Of a DNA stretch of 64,000 bases, positions 15,790-26,783 are shown one piece after another. Made by a program: the position numbers and the translations under genes. Origin of the DNA: an uncultured Clostridia bacterium (GTDB lineage: Bacteria; Bacillota; Clostridia; Oscillospirales; Acutalibacteraceae); assembly GCA_904420015.1 (NCBI GenBank), contig CAJFTS010000012.1, positions 1-64,000 of the forward strand, given 5' to 3'. How positions within the stretch are numbered: position 1 is the first letter of the stretch; each line of letters begins with the position of its first letter. The notes under the pieces are model-generated. The model searched no databases and had not been told where the DNA came from. It saw nothing but the letters and a program-made list of their open reading frames with translations.

Positions 15790-18125
15790 AACTTAAGCAC
15801 ATTCGAAAGACCTACCGGGTGGGGGATATTGAGACCAAGGCGCTCGACGATATCAGCGTGGCGTTCCGTCAGAAGGAATTCGTCGCGATTTTGGGTACCA
15901 GCGGGTCGGGGAAAACCACCTGCCTGAACATCATCGGCGGCCTTGACCGGTACGATTCGGGGGAGCTTGTCATCAAGGGGAAAAAGACCTCTGATTTTAA
16001 GGAGCGGGATTGGGACGCTTACCGCAACAACTCGGTGGGCTTTGTCTTTCAGAGCTACAACCTGATTATGCACCTGAGCATTGTGGAAAACGTGGAGCTG
16101 GGAATGACCTTAAGCGGCGTTTCCTCCGAGGAAAAGCGCAAGCGGGCGTTGCAGGTGCTCGAGCAGGTGGGGCTCAAGGACCATCTGCACAAAAAGCCAA
16201 ACCAGCTTTCCGGCGGCCAGATGCAGCGGGTGGCCATCGCCCGCGCCCTTGCCAACGACCCGGAAATCCTGCTGTGCGACGAGCCCACCGGCGCGCTGGA
16301 TACGGCCACCAGCATCCAGATCATGGATTTGATCCAATCGGTCGCCAAAGACCGGCTCGTGATTATGGTCACCCACAATCCGGAAATTGCCGAGCAGTAT
16401 GCCGACCGGATTATCCGGTTCCAGGACGGCAGGATTATCTCCGACAGCCATCCCCATCAGGAACGGCCCAAGCCGGATGGTTTCACTCTAAAAAAGACCA
16501 GCATGAGCTTTTTTACGGCGCTCAAGCTTTCCTTCAACAACATCCGTACCAAGAAAGGGCGCACCTTCCTGACCTCCTTTGCCTCCAGCATCGGGATCAT
16601 CGGGATTGCGGTCATTTTAAGCCTGTCCACCGGCTTTCGCACCCAGATCGATCAGTTCCAGCAGGACGCTATGGCGGAGTTTCCCATTTTCATCTCCCAG
16701 CAGGCGGCTGAGGTGGATATGGACACCATGATGGAGCAGTCGCAGAAGATGCAGGACCAGATTGAAGGGGAAGGGGAGTACACCGACGCCAAGGAGGTTT
16801 ATCTCCACGACCCGGCCGAATCGCAGATACTGCATCAGAACGTTTTTACCGATGCGTTTATGGATTACCTCAACGGGATTGACCCGGAAATCTGCAGCAG
16901 CATCGGCTATACCCGAATCGTCAATATGAACCTGCTGCGGCAGGTGGACGGCGAAGCCGTACCGGTATCCCTGTCGGGAACCTCCTCTTCCGGGTCCTCT
17001 TCGGCCATGAGCTCCATGCACCTGTCCTCCTATCCCAAAGAGCTCAAGGAGGACAACAGCTCCTATCTTGAGAAGAATTACGACGTGCTGGAGGGCAGCT
17101 ATCCCCAGGAGCCCACCGATATGGTTCTGGTGGTGGATGCCAACAACGAAGTGAAGATAGACGTGTTCAAAAACCTGGGCTTTGACGTGGAGGGCAGGGA
17201 CACCATCCCCTTCTCCGAAATCGTGGGGCTGGAAATGAAGCTCATCCCCAACGACGAGTACTACGTCAAGACCGAGTTCGGCACCTTCCTGCCGGGGACT
17301 GATTACAACGCCATGTATCAGTCGGATAACGCGGTGACGGTGCGCATTGTGGGTGTGGTCCGCCAGAAGGAGGACATCGGCTATGGCCTTCTGGGCGCCG
17401 GTCTTGCCTATAGCGACGAGCTTTCTCAGATGATCATCGATACCGCCGCCGATTCGGAAATCGTCAAAGCGCAGAAGGAAAGCGACCAGAACGTTATGAC
17501 CATGGAGGAGCTGGATGAGGAGACCAAAGCCTCCTTCCTTTCCTACCTGGGCGGCGACGCCACCCCTTACATGGTGATGGTCTACCCCAACAACTTTGAG
17601 GATAAGGATGCGGTCACCGCCTATCTGGACGCCTACAACGAAGGCAAGGACGCGGACGACCAGATCATCTATACCGATCTCGCCGCCACCATGTCCTCCA
17701 TGACCGGCGGTATTATGGACGGCATCACCATTGTATTGGTGGCCTTCGCCGCCATCTCGCTGGTGGTCAGCCTGATTATGATTTGCATCATCACCTATAC
17801 CTCGGTGCTGGAGCGCACCAAGGAGATCGGCATTCTGCGGGCCCTGGGCGCCCGCAAGAAGGATATCACCCGGGTGTTCGACGCGGAGACCTGTATTTTA
17901 GGCGTGTTTTCCGGGGTGCTCGGCGTGGTGATCGCCTGGCTGCTCAACTTCCCCATCAACCAGATTCTCTACAGCATGACGGAGCTGGAAAACGTCTCCA
18001 GCCTTCAGATTACCCATGCGGTGCTGCTGGTTGTGATCAGCACGGTGCTGACCATGCTCGGCGGCCATATTCCGGCGCGTATGGCGTCTAAGCGGGACGC
18101 GGTGGAAGCGCTTCGCTCGGAATAA
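15783..18125 (+). CDS. ABC transporter, fused ATPase and FtsX/MacB-type permease
   Basis: A 780-residue protein. Residues 1-220 are an ABC ATPase of the LolD/MacB class: Walker A GTSGSGKT (38-45), signature LSGGQMQRV, Walker B ILLCDEPTGALD. A first membrane helix follows (about 260-285, ASSIGIIGIAVILSLSTGF), then a roughly 370-residue extracytoplasmic domain, then three C-terminal FtsX-type helices (ITIVLVAFAAISLVVSLIMI, ETCILGVFSGVLGVVIAWLL and HAVLLVVISTVLTMLGG). This mechanotransmission-type exporter may expel peptides or lipoproteins or act in defence against antimicrobials; the cargo is unknown. AAGGAGG precedes the ATG. Second gene of the marR operon. Confidence 0.9.
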   Translation: MLELKHIRKTYRVGDIETKALDDISVAFRQKEFVAILGTSGSGKTTCLNIIGGLDRYDSGELVIKGKKTSDFKERDWDAYRNNSVGFVFQSYNLIMHLSIVENVELGMTLSGVSSEEKRKRALQVLEQVGLKDHLHKKPNQLSGGQMQRVAIARALANDPEILLCDEPTGALDTATSIQIMDLIQSVAKDRLVIMVTHNPEIAEQYADRIIRFQDGRIISDSHPHQERPKPDGFTLKKTSMSFFTALKLSFNNIRTKKGRTFLTSFASSIGIIGIAVILSLSTGFRTQIDQFQQDAMAEFPIFISQQAAEVDMDTMMEQSQKMQDQIEGEGEYTDAKEVYLHDPAESQILHQNVFTDAFMDYLNGIDPEICSSIGYTRIVNMNLLRQVDGEAVPVSLSGTSSSGSSSAMSSMHLSSYPKELKEDNSSYLEKNYDVLEGSYPQEPTDMVLVVDANNEVKIDVFKNLGFDVEGRDTIPFSEIVGLEMKLIPNDEYYVKTEFGTFLPGTDYNAMYQSDNAVTVRIVGVVRQKEDIGYGLLGAGLAYSDELSQMIIDTAADSEIVKAQKESDQNVMTMEELDEETKASFLSYLGGDATPYMVMVYPNNFEDKDAVTAYLDAYNEGKDADDQIIYTDLAATMSSMTGGIMDGITIVLVAFAAISLVVSLIMICIITYTSVLERTKEIGILRALGARKKDITRVFDAETCILGVFSGVLGVVIAWLLNFPINQILYSMTELENVSSLQITHAVLLVVISTVLTMLGGHIPARMASKRDAVEALRSE

Positions 18126-18140
18126 GATCCCTGTATTTCC

Positions 18141-18176
18141 CGCCCGGCCGTATCCTTTGCGCGGCCGGGCGTTTTT
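18141..18176 (+). terminator. Terminator of the marR-ABC operon
   Basis: CGCCCGGCCG (18141-18150) pairs with CGGCCGGGCG (18162-18171), followed by TTTTT, 16 bases after the ABC transporter stop. Confidence 0.85.
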
Positions 18177-18690
18177 CATTCTAGCTTCGGCGTAAAAACC
18201 ACGGCAATACCGGGGAGAAGAAAAAGCGTCCGCTTTCTTCATAGAGTGAGACGGATGAGGCGGACCGTTTCGCTGGGTGCAAGAAGCGGTCGGGAGAAAA
18301 CGGCTTTCGCCGCTGCAGCGGGCGGGATGCAACCGGCCGGTATCCCGAGCCCACAGAAAGCCGCCCGGTATTGTGCCCTTTCAAGGCTTGTGCATGCCAT
18401 GCGTTTTACGCCCGGTTTCCCTAGGGCGGCGATAAGGTTGGATGCGGCCGGCTGCCGGGAGAGAAGGTTCCTTGGCGCTTCGGCGGGATCAAGCGGGAAC
18501 CCGAATGGGTCAGATGCGGGAGGAAAAGGAAACCCAACCCTTTTGGGATTTACCGGCGGGCTTGACCGGGCTTTTTTGAGCGCGCGGCAAAAGCAGGCCG
18601 GTTTTGCGACGGGATTCGAGGGGCGGCGCGGAAGGGATGCCGTACAATGGGGAAGGTTTCATCTTTAGGAAAAGGAGACCGGTTCCACCG
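18177..18690 (+). other. Intergenic region before the flippase
   Basis: About 510 GC-rich bases with no gene or structured element that I recognise. A leader or promoter for the flippase gene must lie here but no clear -35/-10 stands out. Confidence 0.4.
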
Positions 18691-20103
18691 ATGGATAAAT
18701 ATAAAAAGCTGATTTCCAACACCGTCATATTTGCCGTCGGCACCTTCAGCTCAAAGGTGCTGGTGTTTTTGCTCATGCCCCTGTATACGTCGGTTTTGAG
18801 CAATGCGGAATACGGCGTGACCGATCTGCTGGTACAGACGGGAAACCTGCTGCTGCCCCTGGTGTCCCTCGGGGTGGTCAACGCCGTGGTGCGCTTCGGG
18901 CTGGACCGAAGCGTCCATAAAACCGACGTGTTTTCCACCGGGCTTTTGACCATCTTCTGTGGGTTTGGAGTGCTGCTGGCCTTCTGGCCCTTGCTCGACC
19001 GGGTGGAGGCGATCTCCGGCCATACGGGGCTGATCTATGCCTTTGTGCTCATGTCCTCTTTGCGCTCCCTTTGCTCTCATTTTACCCGGGCAAGGGGGCT
19101 TGTGCGCCTTTATGCCTTCGACGGCATCCTCAGCACCGTCACCACCATCCTCTTCAACGTCCTGTTTTTGGTGGGACTGGGCTGGGGGGTGTCCGGCTAT
19201 GTGCTGGCCATGGTCTGTTCGGATTTTATTTCGGTGGTATTTTTGTTTGCCGTGGGCCGGCTGAGCCGCTTTGTAAGCATCGGCAGGCTGGACGGAAAAA
19301 CCGTCAAGGCCATGCTCAAATATGCCGTCCCGATGATTCCAAACACGATGTTCTGGTGGATTACCAACGTCTCCGACCGGTACATTGTCACCGCCCTGTG
19401 CGGGGAGGCTGCCAACGGCCTTTATGCGGTGGCCTATAAGATTCCGTCCGTCGTGGTGCTGATTTCCGGCATCTTTATGGATGCCTGGCAGCTTTCTGCC
19501 GTGACTGAGGAGAAGGCCCGGTCCCGTTTTTTCACCAAGGTATTTCGATCCTACAGCGCCCTGATTATGATGGCGGCGTCCGGGATCATCCTTGTTTGCA
19601 AGCTGATGACCAAGCTGCTGGTCAGCGACGAGTTTTACGCTTCCTGGCAGTATATCCCCCTGCTGGTGCTGGCGACGGCGTTTTCCTGCCTGGTCAATTT
19701 CCTCGGCAGCGTCTATATGGTCAAAAAGAAAAGCCTGCTCTCCTTGGTGACAACAGCGGCCGGAGCGGGGCTGAATATTGCTCTCAACTTCCTGCTTATC
19801 CCGGTAATGGGGGTGAACGGCGCGGCCCTTGCAACCTTTGCAAGCTATCTGTTCGTCTTTCTCCTGCGGGCGGTTACCGCCCGGTGGTTTCTTTTTATCG
19901 ACTACGGCGCCGCAAAGCTGGCGGTGAATACCCTGCTGCTGGTTTCCCAAAGCGTGTGTATGCTTTTGCAGCCGCCCTACTGGTTTTTGCTGCAGGCGGC
20001 CTTTGTTCTGTTCATTTTCGCCGTCAATTCCAAGGAGCTTTTGGAGAACGCTCAAAAGCTCCTGCCCCGCAACCGGAAGGCCCAGGGGCGTAGCTCAAAA
20101 TAG
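18691..20103 (+). CDS. Oligosaccharide flippase family protein (Wzx-like)
   Basis: A 470-residue MOP-superfamily membrane protein with about 12-14 helices. Features: MDKYKKLISNTVIFAVGTFS at the start, then the family-typical FLLMPLYTSVLSNAEYGVTD (about 24-43), AVPMIPNTMFWWITNVSDRY mid-protein, and LIPVMGVNGAALATFASYL near the end. Such proteins move lipid-linked oligosaccharides across the membrane in surface polysaccharide assembly. An in-frame start 87 bases upstream exists, but the ATG at 18691 gives the family-like N-terminus and has AAAAGGAGA upstream. No glycosyltransferase genes adjoin it. Confidence 0.88.
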   Translation: MDKYKKLISNTVIFAVGTFSSKVLVFLLMPLYTSVLSNAEYGVTDLLVQTGNLLLPLVSLGVVNAVVRFGLDRSVHKTDVFSTGLLTIFCGFGVLLAFWPLLDRVEAISGHTGLIYAFVLMSSLRSLCSHFTRARGLVRLYAFDGILSTVTTILFNVLFLVGLGWGVSGYVLAMVCSDFISVVFLFAVGRLSRFVSIGRLDGKTVKAMLKYAVPMIPNTMFWWITNVSDRYIVTALCGEAANGLYAVAYKIPSVVVLISGIFMDAWQLSAVTEEKARSRFFTKVFRSYSALIMMAASGIILVCKLMTKLLVSDEFYASWQYIPLLVLATAFSCLVNFLGSVYMVKKKSLLSLVTTAAGAGLNIALNFLLIPVMGVNGAALATFASYLFVFLLRAVTARWFLFIDYGAAKLAVNTLLLVSQSVCMLLQPPYWFLLQAAFVLFIFAVNSKELLENAQKLLPRNRKAQGRSSK

Positions 20104-20535
20104 CCGGGCGTGTTATAAAAACGGGGTAGCGCGGGATATGGTTCTGCTTTTCTTTGCCGGTGATAGTCTGGGTACAGAGAAGCTGTGTGCAACAGAGAAT
20201 AGGGAAAAGGAGCTTCGGCGCGCCGTGCGATGGTACGGCGCGTTGTCTATATAAGGAAGATAGCTTTTTGGCCTCTTATTTGAAATGCAACGGTTGAGAG
20301 AGCATTTCTGCAAAAGGAGGAAAGGTTGGAACCGAATATTCGGCAGGATTGGATAAAATTCGACAAAATCAGTCATAATCGGTCAGATCAATCATCGTTT
20401 TGGTATTTATTATACATAATTACAGAGGGAAATTGAATGAAAAAATAGGATAGAATTGTTATATAATACGACTGACTGTGATTGACTTTGAGTGAAATTG
20501 ATGTTATCATCAAAACAGAAAAGGAAGTGAGAACC
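20104..20535 (+). other. Leader region of the fru-pts operon
   Basis: A 432-base gap with no gene. The right half contains the TATAAT and two clusters of TGA-type 10-bp repeats described separately. Confidence 0.5.
20366..20502 (+). promoter_or_regulatory. fruR promoter with phased 10-bp operator repeats
   Basis: A -10 TATAAT is at 20462-20467. Directly downstream are three head-to-tail 10-mers, TGACTGTGAT, TGACTTTGAG and TGAAATTGAT (20473-20502). About 80 bases upstream, a second cluster runs in the opposite orientation (20366-20394; on the minus strand TGATTGATC, TGACCGATTA, TGACTGATTT). Units phased by one helical turn fit cooperative binding of a DeoR-family repressor; the next gene encodes one. 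A -35 element is not clear. Confidence 0.6.
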
Positions 20536-21285
20536 ATGCTCACCGAGCTTCGCCAACAAGCAATTCTCGACCTGCTTTCGCAAAGACGGGCCGTCACCGT
20601 TATCGAGCTGACCGAGCTTCTGAATTCTTCGGAGTCCACCATCCGGCGGGACCTGACCGCCTTGCATGAAATGGGGCGTCTCAAGAAGGTGCACGGCGGC
20701 GCTACCGCCGTCGACGACGAATACAGCGTCGCCGTCGACGTGTCGGCGCGGAAGGATCTCAGCCGGGAGGAAAAAAAGCGCATCGCAGCCTATGGAGCGA
20801 CGCTGGTATCACCGGGGGACTTCGTTTACATCGACGCGGGCACCACCACCGATCTGCTGGTGGACTGCCTGACCCAAAAGCGGGCCGTCTATGTCACCAA
20901 CGCCCTTTCCCACGCCCGCAAGCTGGCGCAGGGGGGGTGTCGGGTCATCCTGCTGGGCGGAGAGTTCAAGCTTTCCACCGATGCGGCGGTGGGGACGGAA
21001 ACCGTCCATTTTTTAAAAAAGTACCATTTTACCAAGGGCTTTTTCGGCGTCAACGGTATCCATCCCAGAGGCGGACTGAGTACCACCGAGGCCAATGAGG
21101 CGGCGGTCAAGGCGGAGGCGCTTTCCCGCTGCCGGGAGAGATATGTTCTGGCGGACCCCAGCAAATTCAGTCAAATCTCATCGGTAACCTTCGGGGCGCT
21201 TTCAGATGCCGTCATCCTGACCACCACCCTAGAGGAGAAACGCTACCGCAGCTACACGAGAATTGTGGAGGTAGACCCGCTGTGA
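20536..21285 (+). CDS. fruR: DeoR-family regulator (FruR-like)
   Basis: A 249-residue protein: N-terminal DeoR helix-turn-helix (LTELRQQAILDLLSQRRAVT, VIELTELLNSSESTIRRDLT, then LHEMGRLKKVHGGA), and a C-terminal sugar-phosphate isomerase-like sensor domain (FVYIDAGTTTDLLVDCL, LLGGEFKLSTDAAVG, FFGVNGIHPRGGLSTTEANE). It is expected to repress the fructose genes and release upon binding fructose 1-phosphate. The ATG at 20536 follows AAGGAAGTGAG and gives the standard N-terminus. It overlaps fruK by 4 bases (GTGA), so the two are coupled. Confidence 0.9.
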   Translation: MLTELRQQAILDLLSQRRAVTVIELTELLNSSESTIRRDLTALHEMGRLKKVHGGATAVDDEYSVAVDVSARKDLSREEKKRIAAYGATLVSPGDFVYIDAGTTTDLLVDCLTQKRAVYVTNALSHARKLAQGGCRVILLGGEFKLSTDAAVGTETVHFLKKYHFTKGFFGVNGIHPRGGLSTTEANEAAVKAEALSRCRERYVLADPSKFSQISSVTFGALSDAVILTTTLEEKRYRSYTRIVEVDPL

Positions 21286-22184
21286 TTTATACCGTGACCT
21301 TTAACCCTTGCATCGATTATGTGGTCCGCGTCCCCTCTTTTCAGACGGGGACGGTCAACCGCACCGAATTTGAGGATGTGTTTCCCGGAGGAAAAGGAAT
21401 CAACGTATCCATTGTACTGAAGAATTTAGGGGTAGCCAATACGGCTCTCGGCTTTACCGCCGGTTTTACCGGCCGGGAAATCGAACGGGCAATGGAGGAA
21501 ATCGGCTGTAAAACCGACTTTATCCGAGTGAAAAGCGGGATGTCCCGCATCAATATCAAGCTCAAGGCCCAGGTGGAAACCGAGATCAACGGCCGCGGGC
21601 CTATCATTACGGAGAAAGACCTGCAAAGGCTGTATGAGAGGCTTTCTCCCTTAAAGCAGGGCGACGTCCTGGTGCTGGCTGGTTCCATACCCGATACCCT
21701 GCCCAGCGACCTTTACGAAAGCATCCTAAAACGCATGCAGGGACAGGGGGTTTCCTTTGTGGTGGACGCCACCCGGGACCTGCTCAAAAACGTGCTCAAA
21801 TATCATCCGTTCCTGATTAAGCCCAACCATCACGAGCTGGGGGAGCTGTTCGGCGCAACGGTGCGGGGAAAAGAGGAGATCGCGTTCTATGCCGGAAAGC
21901 TGCAGCAGATGGGGGCCCGTCACGTGCTCGTTTCCATGGCGGGGGACGGTGCGCTCCTGCGGTGTGAGGACGGGACGGTGTACCATAGTCCCGCCCCCAA
22001 GGGAAGGGTAGTCAATTCCGTCGGCGCAGGGGATTCGATGGTGGCCGGTTTTCTGGCCGGGTACCTTGGTTCGTCAGACCTGCAGACCGCATTTAAAATG
22101 GGGCTGGCGGCCGGCAGCGCCAGCGCCTTTTCCGAAGGGCTTGCCACGAAGGAGGAGGTCGACCGGCTTCTGTCTGGGCGGTAA
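21282..22184 (+). CDS. fruK: 1-phosphofructokinase
   Basis: A 300-residue PfkB-family kinase that converts fructose 1-phosphate to fructose 1,6-bisphosphate. It starts with GTG, reading MIYTVTFNPCIDYVVRVPSF, the typical FruK/LacC N-terminus. The first PfkB signature is FPGGKGINVSIVLKNLG, and the second has VNSVGAGDSMVAGFLAG with the catalytic Asp in GAGD. It follows fruR with overlap. A terminator-like hairpin (22301-22334) separates it from ptsH. Confidence 0.93.
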   Translation: MIYTVTFNPCIDYVVRVPSFQTGTVNRTEFEDVFPGGKGINVSIVLKNLGVANTALGFTAGFTGREIERAMEEIGCKTDFIRVKSGMSRINIKLKAQVETEINGRGPIITEKDLQRLYERLSPLKQGDVLVLAGSIPDTLPSDLYESILKRMQGQGVSFVVDATRDLLKNVLKYHPFLIKPNHHELGELFGATVRGKEEIAFYAGKLQQMGARHVLVSMAGDGALLRCEDGTVYHSPAPKGRVVNSVGAGDSMVAGFLAGYLGSSDLQTAFKMGLAAGSASAFSEGLATKEEVDRLLSGR

Positions 22185-22300
22185 CCGCATCGGGGAGGAA
22201 CCGATGGGCGTTTCCGGTCTAATGAACAAGGACGCCGCCGGCCGAATCGCCGGGGGAGACCGCCAAGGCACGGCCGTCGACCGGCTGGAGGAGCGGATGG

Positions 22301-22334
22301 AAAGAACCGGGAGGATCGCCGGTCCGGTTCTTTT
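22301..22334 (+). terminator. Hairpin after fruK
   Basis: AAAGAACCGG (22301-22310) and CCGGTTCTTT (22324-22333) form a 10-bp stem ending in TTTT. It may end or attenuate the fruR-fruK transcript before ptsH. Confidence 0.55.
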
Positions 22335-22460
22335 CCTGGCTGCGCTGCCGGTAGGGTCCATGTAGGTGCGCTGCCTGCCCGGTGGTATAAACCCGTCCGG
22401 GAAAAGGAAAGGCAGCCGAGGTTATCCCGGCGAATTTGTAACCATGAGGAGCGAACCGCT

Positions 22461-22718
22461 GTGAAAGAATTCACCTATGTCGTCACCGATCCCGAAGGCA
22501 TCCATGCCCGTCCCGCCGGCCTGTTGGTGAAGCAAGCCAACCGCTTCCAAAGCAGGATCACCCTCCATAAGGAGGGGAAAACCGCCGACGCCAAGCGCAT
22601 CTTTGCCGTTATGCGTCTCGCTGTGGAAACAGGCCAGCCCATTGTGGTCACCGTGGAGGGCGAGGATGAGGAAACGGCCGCAGCGGCTATGGAAGCCTTC
22701 TTGAAGGCAAATCTGTAG
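22461..22718 (+). CDS. HPr-family phosphocarrier lacking regulatory Ser46
   Basis: An 85-residue HPr. The phosphorylatable His15 is in the motif GIHARPAG (residues 13-20). By direct count against Bacillus HPr, the position of the HprK target Ser46 is Arg here (AKRIFAVMRLAV), and Ser52 is also Arg. It can pass phosphate from enzyme I but should not be a substrate of HPr kinase, so it should not act with CcpA. GTG start, with AGGAG 10 bases upstream. It is followed by ptsI, its donor. Confidence 0.9.
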   Translation: MKEFTYVVTDPEGIHARPAGLLVKQANRFQSRITLHKEGKTADAKRIFAVMRLAVETGQPIVVTVEGEDEETAAAAMEAFLKANL

Positions 22719-22775
22719 CGGGAAGGGGCGGCCGCCTTAGCAAGGCGGCCTGCCCGGCGCAAAGGAGGCAACGGT

Positions 22776-24410
<1,635 letters not shown>

Positions 24411-24584
24411 AAGGAGGCGGGTGCTTTCACGGAAAACCAGCACGCTTTTAAGAACAATAATAAAAACACGGAAAGACGGTTGTGCGCCGTCCAACAAAAA
24501 AGGTTCTTATCTCACCGCCCGGCTTTCCCGCCTCCTGTGATAGAGCGGCAGAGGGCACGGCAAAATGAAAAAGGAAGGATAGCG

Positions 24585-24620
24585 GAAGCTCCAGGCCGCG
24601 CGCCAGGAGCTTCTTTTTTT
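24585..24620 (+). terminator. Rho-independent terminator after ptsI
   Basis: GAAGCTCC (24585-24592) pairs with GGAGCTTC (24606-24613), followed by TTTTTTT. Confidence 0.8.
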
Positions 24621-24679
24621 GCCGGCCGGCTTGTCACATGCGCCCATGGCCGCCGCCCGCTTCTTTTGTGGAATGTGGG

Positions 24680-24713
24680 TTGCAAATTTGATCGATTTTG
24701 ACTATCATAGTCA
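24680..24713 (+). promoter_or_regulatory. Promoter with TGACTAT-C-ATAGTCA palindrome
   Basis: TTGCAA (24680-24685), 17 bp, TATCAT (24703-24708). A perfect palindrome TGACTAT-C-ATAGTCA (24699-24713) covers the -10, an ideal place for a repressor. The start codon of the ABC exporter is 300 bases downstream. The cognate regulator is not adjacent; MarR-type proteins bind such dyads. Confidence 0.6.
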
Positions 24714-25013
24714 GAGTGACCGGTTTTACAGAGGGATTGCGCCTGCGGATGGAAACCGAAAGGCCGCAAACCGGCCGATGCCTCTGGCGGATAAAAAACC
24801 GGCGACGGAGCGAAAGGACCGGATAAGCACCGCCGGCTGCGCTCAAGGGGATCGGAACCGGCAGCGCCCCTTTGGTGCAGGAGGGGGGCGGATGAACCTT
24901 TTCGGCGTCTGGCCGGTCCCAGTCCCGGCAGGCTCGTGCCCGCAAAGGGACGGCCGGGCGGACAGGCGGGCCTGTATTCGGCCGGCCCCTGCGTAGAAGT
25001 GAGGAGGATGACG

Positions 25014-26765
25014 ATGAAAACAATCAATTTGATGCGGCGCTTTGCGCCCTATTTCAAGAAATACCGGGCCACCCTGGCCCTCGACCTGTTCTGCGCCTCT
25101 CTGACCACCCTGTGCGAGCTGGTCCTGCCCTTGATCGTGCGGTATATCACCAACACCGGCATGACCGATCTCGAAAGCCTGACGGTGCAGACCATCCTAT
25201 CTTTGGGCGGGCTTTACCTGGTGCTGCGTATCATCGACGCCGTGGCCAATTATTATATGGAGAACATCGGGCATGTGATGGGTGCGCGCATTGAAACGGA
25301 CATGCGCAGGGACTTGTTTCACCATTTGCAAAGGCTCTCCTATTCCTATTACAGCAACACCAAGGTGGGCCAGATCATGGCCCGGGTCACCAGCGACCTG
25401 TTCGATGTGACCGAATTCGCCCACCACTGCCCAGAGGAATATTTCATCGCCGCGGTAAAGATCATTGCCTCCTTTGCCATCCTCGGCTCCATGAACATCT
25501 GGCTGACCCTGATTATCTTCTCCATCCTGCCGGTGATGCTCGTCTGCTCCATGTACTTTAACAAGAAGATGCGCCGTGCCTTCAAAGCGTCCAGAGACCA
25601 GATCGGCGAGCTCAACGCCCAAGTGGAGGACAGCCTTTTGGGGGTGCGGGTGGTCAAATCCTTTGCCAACGAAGCGCTGGAGGAAAGAAAGTTTGAGGAA
25701 GGAAATCACAAGTTTTTGAACATCAAGCGCAAGATGTACCGCTATATGGCCGGGTTCCAGACCACCACCCGGGTGTTCGACGGCATCATGTACATCGTCG
25801 TGGTGGTGGCGGGCGCTTTGTTTATGATTAACCGCCAGATTACCCCCGCCGACCTGATGGCATACCTGCTTTATGTGACCACCCTGCTTACCTCCATCCG
25901 CCGAATCGTGGAATTCACCGAGCAGTTCCAGCGCGGCATGACCGGCATCGAGCGGTTCGGGGAGATTATGGACGCCCCCGTCGACATCCAGAATCTGCCC
26001 GGCGCCCTGCCGCTTGAGCGGGTAAAAGGGGAAATTGCCTTTCGCCATGTCAGCTTCCAGTATTCCGACGACCATACCGAGGTGCTCTCCGATCTCAACC
26101 TCCACGTAAATCCCGGGGATAATGTGGCGGTAGTCGGCCCTTCCGGCAGCGGCAAGACCACCCTTTGCAACCTCATCCCCCGTTTTTACGACGTGACCGC
26201 CGGCGAGGTGCTCTTGGACGGGAAGAACATCAAGGATTTTACCCTCCATTCCCTGCGCTCCCAGATCGGCGTGGTGCAGCAGGAGGTATACCTTTTCTCC
26301 GGCACCATCTATGAAAACATTGCCTACGGCCGTCCGGGCGCATCCAAGGAGGAAATCGTCGAGGCGGCGAAGAAGGCGGGCGCTCATACGTTCATTACCC
26401 AGCTGGCCGACGGATACGACACCTATGTGGGGGAACGGGGAGTTAAGCTTTCCGGCGGGCAGAAGCAGCGGATTTCCATCGCCCGTGTCTTTTTGAAAAA
26501 CCCGCCCATCCTCATCCTCGACGAGGCCACCTCCGCGCTGGATAACGAAAGCGAACGGGTGGTTCAGGAATCTTTGGAAAAGCTGGCCCACGGCCGCACC
26601 ACCCTAACCATCGCCCACCGGCTGACCACCATCCGCAACGCCACCGTCATCTGGGTACTCACTGAGAACGGCATTGAGGAGCAGGGCAGCCACAAGGAGC
26701 TGATGGAACAAAAGGGCGTCTATTATCATCTTTACCGGATGTATCAGGATACCATGGCCCAATAA
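25014..26765 (+). CDS. ABC exporter, fused membrane and ATPase domains
   Basis: A 583-residue half-transporter of the MsbA/LmrA/Sav1866 type. Six membrane helices occupy about residues 15-310; the ATPase domain shows Walker A GPSGSGKTT (about 380), signature KLSGGQKQRI, Walker B ILILDEATSALD and the switch histidine in TIAHRLTT. It must dimerise and exports drugs, lipids or peptides. An ATG 6 bases upstream would touch the GAGGAGG site, so 25014 is preferred. The encoded C-terminus ends 18 bases before azlC; both may share a transcript. Confidence 0.92.
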   Translation: MKTINLMRRFAPYFKKYRATLALDLFCASLTTLCELVLPLIVRYITNTGMTDLESLTVQTILSLGGLYLVLRIIDAVANYYMENIGHVMGARIETDMRRDLFHHLQRLSYSYYSNTKVGQIMARVTSDLFDVTEFAHHCPEEYFIAAVKIIASFAILGSMNIWLTLIIFSILPVMLVCSMYFNKKMRRAFKASRDQIGELNAQVEDSLLGVRVVKSFANEALEERKFEEGNHKFLNIKRKMYRYMAGFQTTTRVFDGIMYIVVVVAGALFMINRQITPADLMAYLLYVTTLLTSIRRIVEFTEQFQRGMTGIERFGEIMDAPVDIQNLPGALPLERVKGEIAFRHVSFQYSDDHTEVLSDLNLHVNPGDNVAVVGPSGSGKTTLCNLIPRFYDVTAGEVLLDGKNIKDFTLHSLRSQIGVVQQEVYLFSGTIYENIAYGRPGASKEEIVEAAKKAGAHTFITQLADGYDTYVGERGVKLSGGQKQRISIARVFLKNPPILILDEATSALDNESERVVQESLEKLAHGRTTLTIAHRLTTIRNATVIWVLTENGIEEQGSHKELMEQKGVYYHLYRMYQDTMAQ

Positions 26766-26783
26766 GGACGAAAAAAGGAGCAG

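Larger units (their letters stand above)
24411..25013 (+). other. Intergenic region between ptsI and the ABC exporter
   Basis: A 603-base gap. It holds the ptsI terminator (24585-24620), a promoter with palindrome (24680-24713) and then a roughly 300-base untranslated leader before the ABC gene in which I see no named riboswitch. Confidence 0.5.
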
